This document shows positions 58,811 to 64,000 of a stretch of 64,000 nt of DNA, one piece after another. The first letter of the stretch is position 1, and every line of letters begins with the position of its first letter. The stretch lies in the NCBI GenBank assembly GCA_029210725.1, contig JARGFM010000007.1, forward strand, positions 79,635-143,634. The letters are read 5' to 3'. Source of the stretch: Bacteroidales bacterium. Lineage in GTDB: Bacteria; Bacteroidota; Bacteroidia; Bacteroidales; GCA-2748055. The notes under the pieces are model-generated. The model worked only from the letters and a program-made list of their open reading frames with translations. It did not search any database and was not told the DNA's origin. The translations under genes and the position numbers were made by a program.

Positions 58811-61219
58811 TCAGTAGATGGCCCTGAATTTTTCAGGATTCGACTCATGCATGATCCCGTAAACCGCTTCAAAGAGATCCTCTGCATTTGGATTGGAAAA
58901 ATAGTCCCCATCGGAACTGTAGGCCGGCCGGTGTTCCCGGGCAGTGACCGTGGCCGGCAGGGCATCCAGGTGATAATAGGCTTTCTGCTCCTCCAGAACC
59001 TTCTGCAGCATATAGGCTGTAGCTCCGCCCGGAACATCTTCATCAAAGAACAGGATGCGCCCGGTCTTCTTCACCGACTCAACGATCCGGTGATCCAGGT
59101 CAAAGGGAAGCAGGGTCTGTACATCGATCAGCTCCATATGTATATCGAATTCCGCCAGCTGTTCTGCCGCCTTCTCTGCAATCCTAACACATGCTCCATA
59201 GCTGACTACCGTGATATCACTCCCTTCCCGGATGCGTTCGGGGACTCCCAGGGGTACACGAAATGCCCCCATGTTACGGGGGCGGTCCTCCCTTAGTCCG
59301 TAAACTTTCAGGGGCTCGATGACCAGGGCCGGATCATCTCCCTGCAGCAGGGTATTATACATGCCTGCGGCCTGGGTCATATTCCTGGGCACACAGACAT
59401 ACACCCCCCGGATGGAGTTGATGACCATGCTCAGCGGGGAGCCCGAATGCCAGATCCCCTCCAGCCGGTGTCCGCGGGTACGGATAATCAGGGGGGCAAT
59501 CTGGGCCCCTTTGGTCCGCCAGTGCAGCGTGGCCAGGTCGTCGCTTATGGTCTCCAAAGCAAAGAGGATATAATCAAAATACTGGATCTCGGCAATGGGA
59601 CGCAGGCCCCGGAGCGCCAAGCCCACCCCCTGTCCCACAATGGTGGTCTCCCGGAGACCGGTGTCGGTCACGCGCCACTCCCCGTATTTCAGCTGCAGCC
59701 CTTCCAGGCTCTTATTGACATCCCCGATTTTTCCGGCATCCTCTCCAAAAATGACGATACGGGGATCTGAAGCCAGCAGTGCATCGAAATTATCTCTCAG
59801 AATCTCTCTGCCGGTGATCCGCTCCGGATCCTTGTCATATTCAGGCTTTACCGGCTTTACCTTCAGAGGTGAGCGGTCGGTCTCCGAATAGAGATGAGAG
59901 CTGTAGCGCTTCCTGTTCTCCTCCTGGTATGATTCCAGCCAGGTGGAGATGGAGTCCTGCAGCTCCTGGCGTACCGGGCAATCGGTGCAGAGGTGACGCA
60001 TAATCCGCTTGGCCGTGCCCTGTATATCGCGCCGGACGGGGTACACGATCCGCTTCAGGTCGCGGCTCAGGATCCCCAGTTTATCCACCCCCTCCCGGGA
60101 ACAGTCGCAAGTCCTGTTACCGATGATATCCAGCAACTCTTCGCGCTCCCCGGCGATGGGTTCCATATAGTTCTTCCAGGCCGTATCCCGGGCCTCCCGG
60201 GCCTCCTTCACCGCCTCTTCCTTGATTTGCTTCAACTCTTCCGCCGGGGCCAGTCCGCTCTCCAGCATCCACTGTTCCATCTTCAGCAAGGGATCGTGGG
60301 CCGCTTCCCACTCCAGCCGTTCGCCCGACTTGTAACGTTCATGGCTCCCCGAGGTGGAGTGGCCCATGGGCTGTACCATTTCATCCACATGAAAAAGGAC
60401 CGGGATTTGTTCTTCCCGGCAACGGGCCACCCCTTCTGCAAAAAGACGGATCATCTCCGGGTAGTCCCAGCCCCTGACCCTGTAGATGAGAATACCATTG
60501 CTTCCCTCCTCCTTCCGGAATCCCTCCAGAGCACGGGAAACACTCGACTTCACTATCTGCTTGTCGCGGGTCACTGAGATTCCGTATCCATCGTCCCACA
60601 CGGCCATCGCCACCGGTATCTGAAGCACGGCTGCCGCATTCATGGCCTCAAAAAAATGGCCTTCTGCGGTGGCAGCATCGCCAATGGTTCCGAAGGCCAC
60701 TTCGTTTCCGCCCTTTGAAAACCGGGTCATTCCGGCCAGTTCGGGGTTCATCCTGAAGAGTTTGGAGGCATAAGCCAATCCAACCAGACGGGGCATCTGT
60801 CCCGCCGTAGGAGAGAGATCCGCGCAGCTGTTCTTCATCTCGGAAAGCCTGTTCCAGCTTCCGTCTTCATTAATGCTGCGGCTGGCAAAATGATTATTAA
60901 AATTCCTGCCTGCACTGCCCGGGTTGGCAGTTTCATCGGTATGACCATATACCTGGTAAAAGAACTGCTCGGCATTGGTGATGCCCGTAGCCATCATAAA
61001 GGTATGATCCCGGTAGTAACCCGAACGCCAGTCCCCCTCCCTGAAATTGCGGGCCAGGGCTATCTGTGCCAGTTCCTTTCCATCGCCGAAGATCCCGAAT
61101 TTGGCCTTCCCGGAGAGCACTTCCCGGCGTGCCAATAGGGCAATCTCCCTGCTCAGGCGGGCCAGCCTGAAATCGGCCAGAAGCTCCTCCCTGCTCAATC
61201 CAACAGAAATATCAGACAT
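58811..61219 (-). CDS. Thiamine-dependent 2-oxoacid dehydrogenase, fused E1 alpha-beta
   Basis: An 802-residue fusion. The alpha part (about 1-380) has GKELAQIALARNFREGDW, YYRDHTFMMATG and the thiamine motif GDAATAEGHFFEAMN ending WDDGYGIS. The beta part (about 470-800) has TGREILRDNFDALL, VIFGEDAG, ETTIVGQGVGLAL and TVVSYGACVRIAEKAAEQL. It decarboxylates a 2-oxoacid, probably branched-chain or pyruvate, passing the acyl group to an E2. The motif has GDA and DDG where the classic form has GDG and NNG. No E2 or E3 gene is adjacent. Between the two parts is a Cys-containing linker (TCDC, LCTDC). Confidence 0.87.
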   Translation of the reverse strand: MSDISVGLSREELLADFRLARLSREIALLARREVLSGKAKFGIFGDGKELAQIALARNFREGDWRSGYYRDHTFMMATGITNAEQFFYQVYGHTDETANPGSAGRNFNNHFASRSINEDGSWNRLSEMKNSCADLSPTAGQMPRLVGLAYASKLFRMNPELAGMTRFSKGGNEVAFGTIGDAATAEGHFFEAMNAAAVLQIPVAMAVWDDGYGISVTRDKQIVKSSVSRALEGFRKEEGSNGILIYRVRGWDYPEMIRLFAEGVARCREEQIPVLFHVDEMVQPMGHSTSGSHERYKSGERLEWEAAHDPLLKMEQWMLESGLAPAEELKQIKEEAVKEAREARDTAWKNYMEPIAGEREELLDIIGNRTCDCSREGVDKLGILSRDLKRIVYPVRRDIQGTAKRIMRHLCTDCPVRQELQDSISTWLESYQEENRKRYSSHLYSETDRSPLKVKPVKPEYDKDPERITGREILRDNFDALLASDPRIVIFGEDAGKIGDVNKSLEGLQLKYGEWRVTDTGLRETTIVGQGVGLALRGLRPIAEIQYFDYILFALETISDDLATLHWRTKGAQIAPLIIRTRGHRLEGIWHSGSPLSMVINSIRGVYVCVPRNMTQAAGMYNTLLQGDDPALVIEPLKVYGLREDRPRNMGAFRVPLGVPERIREGSDITVVSYGACVRIAEKAAEQLAEFDIHMELIDVQTLLPFDLDHRIVESVKKTGRILFFDEDVPGGATAYMLQKVLEEQKAYYHLDALPATVTAREHRPAYSSDGDYFSNPNAEDLFEAVYGIMHESNPEKFRAIY

Positions 61220-61233
61220 ATCGGGTAGTTTAT

Positions 61234-61241
61234 TATCTTTG
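61234..61241 (+). promoter_or_regulatory. Bacteroidota -7 box upstream of the small Cys-rich protein
   Basis: TATCTTTG matches TAnnTTTG, 48 nt before the ATG at 61290, in the short divergent region shared with the E1 gene. No -33 TTG is evident. Confidence 0.4.
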
Positions 61242-61289
61242 TAGGGATATTATTACTCATTCAGACAAGTTAATTTCTTTATTGTTCAG

Positions 61290-61511
61290 ATGTTTTTAAA
61301 GATCCTGATTATAACCGTCCTTCTCCTCAGCCTCTCCATGACAGGAATGATGCTGAATATACTGATCAAAAAGAAGGGAAAGTTCCCTGAATACAGGGTA
61401 GGCCACAACCGTGCCATGCACCGGAAAGGCATTTCCTGTGTCAAACACGATGAGATCCGCTGTCATAACAAGCGGCTGAAAGAGAGCGAAGGTTGTGCAG
61501 GCTGTTCCTGA
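61290..61511 (+). CDS. Small membrane protein with Cys cluster, function unknown
   Basis: A 73-residue protein with one N-terminal transmembrane helix (about residues 4-25) followed by KKKGKFPEYRVGHNRAMHRKG and a tail with four Cys (ISCVKHDEIRC, EGCAGCS). Short proteins of this plan (helix, GKFPxxxVGHN, Cys-containing tail) are familiar to me from other Bacteroidota, but I know of no function. The Cys and His residues could bind a metal or form disulfides. It reads alone between two minus-strand genes with its own -7 box. Confidence 0.75.
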   Translation: MFLKILIITVLLLSLSMTGMMLNILIKKKGKFPEYRVGHNRAMHRKGISCVKHDEIRCHNKRLKESEGCAGCS

Positions 61512-61598
61512 GCCGGGAGGTGGTCGCCTAACAGATATACATGGATTCCGGCTGCAGGCCTGGTCAGAAATTCATCATAAAGCGGAGCTACCTGGCGA

Positions 61599-63587
61599 TC
61601 AGTCAGGATAGACTTCCATCTTCACGGAATCCAGCAAATCCGGATCCAGATTTTTGTCGTCCTCAGAAGCCAGATACTTGCTGTTGCTGGATTGGTACTC
61701 GGGTACTATGGATTTCAACTTATAAACCAACTCTTTATCCGTCAGCCTTTCACACGACTGGAGCAAAGATACGATCTTGGCCAGGGTTGCCTCATGGTCA
61801 AACTCGGCCACTTCAGCAATCCTCACCTTCTTGTTATAAGTGGGGAGTGTCTTCTCCTGGTTCGTCAGAAGCTCTTCATAGAGTTTCTCTCCTGGACGCA
61901 GCCCGGTGTATTCGATCTTAATATCCTTATCGGGTTCGAAACCGGAGAGTTTGATCATCTGGCGGGCCAGATCCGCAATCTTCACCGGTTCTCCCATATC
62001 AAAGACAAAGATTTCACCGCCCGATCCCATGAAACCCGCCTCCAGAACAAGTTGACAGGCTTCGGGAATGGTCATGAAATAGCGGGTAATCTCGGGATGG
62101 GTTACGGTGACCGGTCCGCCCTCCTCGATCTGCTTCCTGAAAATCGGTATAACCGAACCATTGGACCCCAGGACATTTCCAAAGCGGGTAATTACAAACT
62201 GGGTCTTGTTGCCTTCTATATTCGACCTGGATCGCAGGATCTGCTCACAGGTACGTTTGGAGGCCCCCATCACATTGGTGGGATTTACGGCCTTATCGGT
62301 AGAGACCATAACAAATTTCTCAACCCCGTACTTCACGGCCAGGTTGGTCATAATGGTGGTGCCCCCCACATTGACCCTGACTGCTTCATAAGGATTCTGC
62401 TCCATCAGGGGAACATGCTTATAGGCAGCGGCATGAAATACAAACTCGGGCCTGTTCTCTCTGAATATCTGGTCCATCCTGGAAGGATCGGTTACATCGG
62501 CCAGGATGGTGCGTACCGGAGCATGGGCGAAATGCTCAAGGAGCTCTCCTTCCAGATGAAACATGGGCGTTTCGGCATTATCGACAAGAATCAGCCTGCC
62601 CACATTAAAACGGGTCAGTTGCCTGACTAATTCAGAACCAATGGATCCGGCCGCACCGGTCACCAATATGGTTTTGTCACGCAATCCATCTGCGATTCTC
62701 TTCATATTCAGTTGGATCGGATCCCTGCTGAGCAGGTCCTGTACTTTGATCTTTTTCAGCTGTTTCACCTCGAAAGAGCCGTTAAGCCAGTCCGAGACCA
62801 CCGGAATCTGCAAAACCTCCAGTCCCTGGTCCACCGCCTCGCGATAGATATCCCTTTTTCTGTTTGATTCAATATCATTGATGGCAAAGATCATGGTTTT
62901 CACCTTGTTCTTCTCCAGGAAGCTGGTGGTCAGTTTCTCCGGACTGAATACCGGAATTCCCTCCAAATTTTTACGCTGCAATTTCTTATCCTCATCCAGA
63001 AAAGCTATAATATTAAAATCATTTTCCGTGTCACTGCCAATTACCCTATTCACAATAACGCCCATAGCTCCTGCCCCATAAATCACCACATTTCTTTTAT
63101 TTACAGGCCTTACAGCAACCATCTCATAAAACATCTTAATCGATATTCTGGAGATAAACAGAAAAGCATTTAGAGTTACATAATGAATCAACAGTATCGA
63201 CTTGGGAATTATAAAGACTATTTCCCAATCTTTGTTATCTCCAATAAAAGCTACAACCATAAATACGACCAAAGCCGAAGTAGTCGATAATAGAACATTA
63301 AAAATATCCCGAATGGTGGTATGACGGATAAGCCCTGCAAAGGATTTAAACAAGAATTCAAATCCATTATAGACAGCAATTACAAGAAGTGATTGCCTCA
63401 AAGCAATACTCATTGTAAAATCACTCAATTCAAAATTATGCCTTAAAACATAGGAGAAGAGGAAGGTAAGAAAGACTGCACTTCCGTCGAAAGCAAATAC
63501 CATCCACCGTGGCAGTGAATGTTTCCTGAAAAAGGCTCTTGATTTGCCGCTTACGAAATTAAAAATATCAGTATACAGGTTTTTCAT
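61599..63587 (-). CDS. WbpM/CapD-type membrane NDP-sugar 4,6-dehydratase
   Basis: A 662-residue protein: four or five N-terminal transmembrane helices (about 28-170), a first Rossmann-like domain (VVIYGAGAMGVIVNRVI), and a C-terminal extended SDR domain with ILVTGAAGSIGSELVRQL, FHAAAYKHVPLMEQNP and STDKAVNPTNVMGASKR, whose Ser-Met-Lys replaces the usual catalytic triad Tyr. It probably converts UDP-GlcNAc to a 4-keto-6-deoxy sugar for surface polysaccharides. The tail ends with a LDSVKMEVYPD extension. Such genes often begin or end O-antigen or capsule loci, which may continue right of the window. Confidence 0.93.
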   Translation of the reverse strand: MKNLYTDIFNFVSGKSRAFFRKHSLPRWMVFAFDGSAVFLTFLFSYVLRHNFELSDFTMSIALRQSLLVIAVYNGFEFLFKSFAGLIRHTTIRDIFNVLLSTTSALVVFMVVAFIGDNKDWEIVFIIPKSILLIHYVTLNAFLFISRISIKMFYEMVAVRPVNKRNVVIYGAGAMGVIVNRVIGSDTENDFNIIAFLDEDKKLQRKNLEGIPVFSPEKLTTSFLEKNKVKTMIFAINDIESNRKRDIYREAVDQGLEVLQIPVVSDWLNGSFEVKQLKKIKVQDLLSRDPIQLNMKRIADGLRDKTILVTGAAGSIGSELVRQLTRFNVGRLILVDNAETPMFHLEGELLEHFAHAPVRTILADVTDPSRMDQIFRENRPEFVFHAAAYKHVPLMEQNPYEAVRVNVGGTTIMTNLAVKYGVEKFVMVSTDKAVNPTNVMGASKRTCEQILRSRSNIEGNKTQFVITRFGNVLGSNGSVIPIFRKQIEEGGPVTVTHPEITRYFMTIPEACQLVLEAGFMGSGGEIFVFDMGEPVKIADLARQMIKLSGFEPDKDIKIEYTGLRPGEKLYEELLTNQEKTLPTYNKKVRIAEVAEFDHEATLAKIVSLLQSCERLTDKELVYKLKSIVPEYQSSNSKYLASEDDKNLDPDLLDSVKMEVYPD

Positions 63588-64000
63588 TAAAATCCAGGTT
63601 CACTAATTAGATTCTTCAACATCTCTAAACTTCACCAACAAGAATTACTTATCGAATTTATGAAATTCAGGGCCTATTTTTAGTTCCTTAAAGCCATATT
63701 TGACCAACACGGCTCTGGGTGTGATTTATAAGAAAATCAGGGACTTAAAATAAGCCTATCTTGCATATATACCGTATTAAAGAATGCGGCTCATTCACCT
63801 ACTGAATGTGTATGTTTATATATAATATTTATGGATTCATCAAAATCAAGCCCACTGGACGTAAATTCTTACTGAGTAACTAATCAGTCTATTCTCAAAA
63901 ATAGGTGGTTATAAACAATTTTTCGCGGTTTTACACAGATTTAACTGTGATGCATCTGTGGATTTCTCAGATTCAGTGGATATCAACAAAATCAGGTTGT
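63588..64000. other. AT-rich upstream region of the WbpM/CapD-type gene
   Basis: These 413 bases hold no plausible gene. On the minus strand TATTTTTG (63896-63903) matches TAnnTTTG and may be the promoter of the dehydratase gene, which would give a leader of about 300 nt; no -33 TTG is at normal distance. CTATCTTGC on the plus strand near 63751 resembles a shortened -7 box. The region is AT-richer than the rest of the window. Confidence 0.45.

Overview
The window is a compact stretch of chromosome from a member of the Bacteroidota, most likely a Bacteroidales/Marinilabiliales-like marine or sediment lineage of moderate GC content. Four things point there: type IX secretion genes (gldJ, a porP/sprF-family gene, porU, porV), promoters of the TAnnTTTG type peculiar to this phylum, mostly weak Shine-Dalgarno sequences with several GTG/TTG starts, and gene neighbourhoods typical of the phylum (MerR/Nif3/zinc-ribbon, LemA/TPM/TPM, M23 beside alaS, a fused E1 dehydrogenase, short AMP nucleosidase). 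No rRNA, tRNA, CRISPR array, insertion sequence or prophage was seen.

Layout. 1-1101 (minus): ECF sigma factor, zinc-type anti-sigma factor and the start of a small exported protein. 1179-4696 (plus): yedF and selD (selenium handling), an unrecognised membrane protein and a CaCA cation exchanger. 4693-6931 (minus): Nudix hydrolase, SixA-like phosphatase, PhoH. 7087-12538 (plus): nitroreductase, folC, inositol monophosphatase-like protein, glycosyltransferase, acyl-CoA synthetase. 12545-17171 (minus): pyrophosphatase, murF, gldJ, porP-like; facing away from them, 17331-22978 (plus): porU, porV, ispF. Then a CoA-binding protein and a thioredoxin (plus), urocanate hydratase and a DCC protein (minus) with a palindrome-rich gap between the last two. 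26547-29500 (plus): LemA, two TPM proteins and a CapA-like protein. 29514-36008 (minus): zinc-ribbon coiled-coil protein, Nif3, MerR, a second CapA-like protein and three consecutive M23 peptidases. 36157-38787 (plus): alaS. 38856-41568 (minus): an AT-rich lipoprotein gene and a sodium:solute symporter. 41659-52944 (plus): recR, lysA, a glycosyltransferase/sugar-transferase fusion, three consecutive TPR-PD40 envelope proteins, an acetyltransferase and a deacetylase-like protein. 52941-58568: small nuclease-like protein (minus), AMP nucleosidase, holA, rhomboid protease, GmhB-like phosphatase (plus), YqgE (minus), NhaC antiporter (plus). 58811-63587: fused E1 dehydrogenase (minus), a tiny Cys-rich membrane protein (plus) and a WbpM/CapD-type NDP-sugar dehydratase (minus), which may begin a surface-polysaccharide locus beyond the window.

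Themes. Envelope building dominates: type IX secretion, three M23 peptidases sharing a short N-terminal motif, and three TPR-PD40 paralogues that differ in how they could be anchored (inner membrane, peptidoglycan, soluble). Most of the rest is housekeeping. The best leads for something undescribed are the TPR-PD40 trio, the M23 trio, the sigma/anti-sigma/exported-protein unit with its repeated upstream motif, the glycosyltransferase fusion with a degraded sugar-transferase end, and the palindrome cluster upstream of hutU. All functional calls rest on recognised motifs read by eye; no database search was possible.
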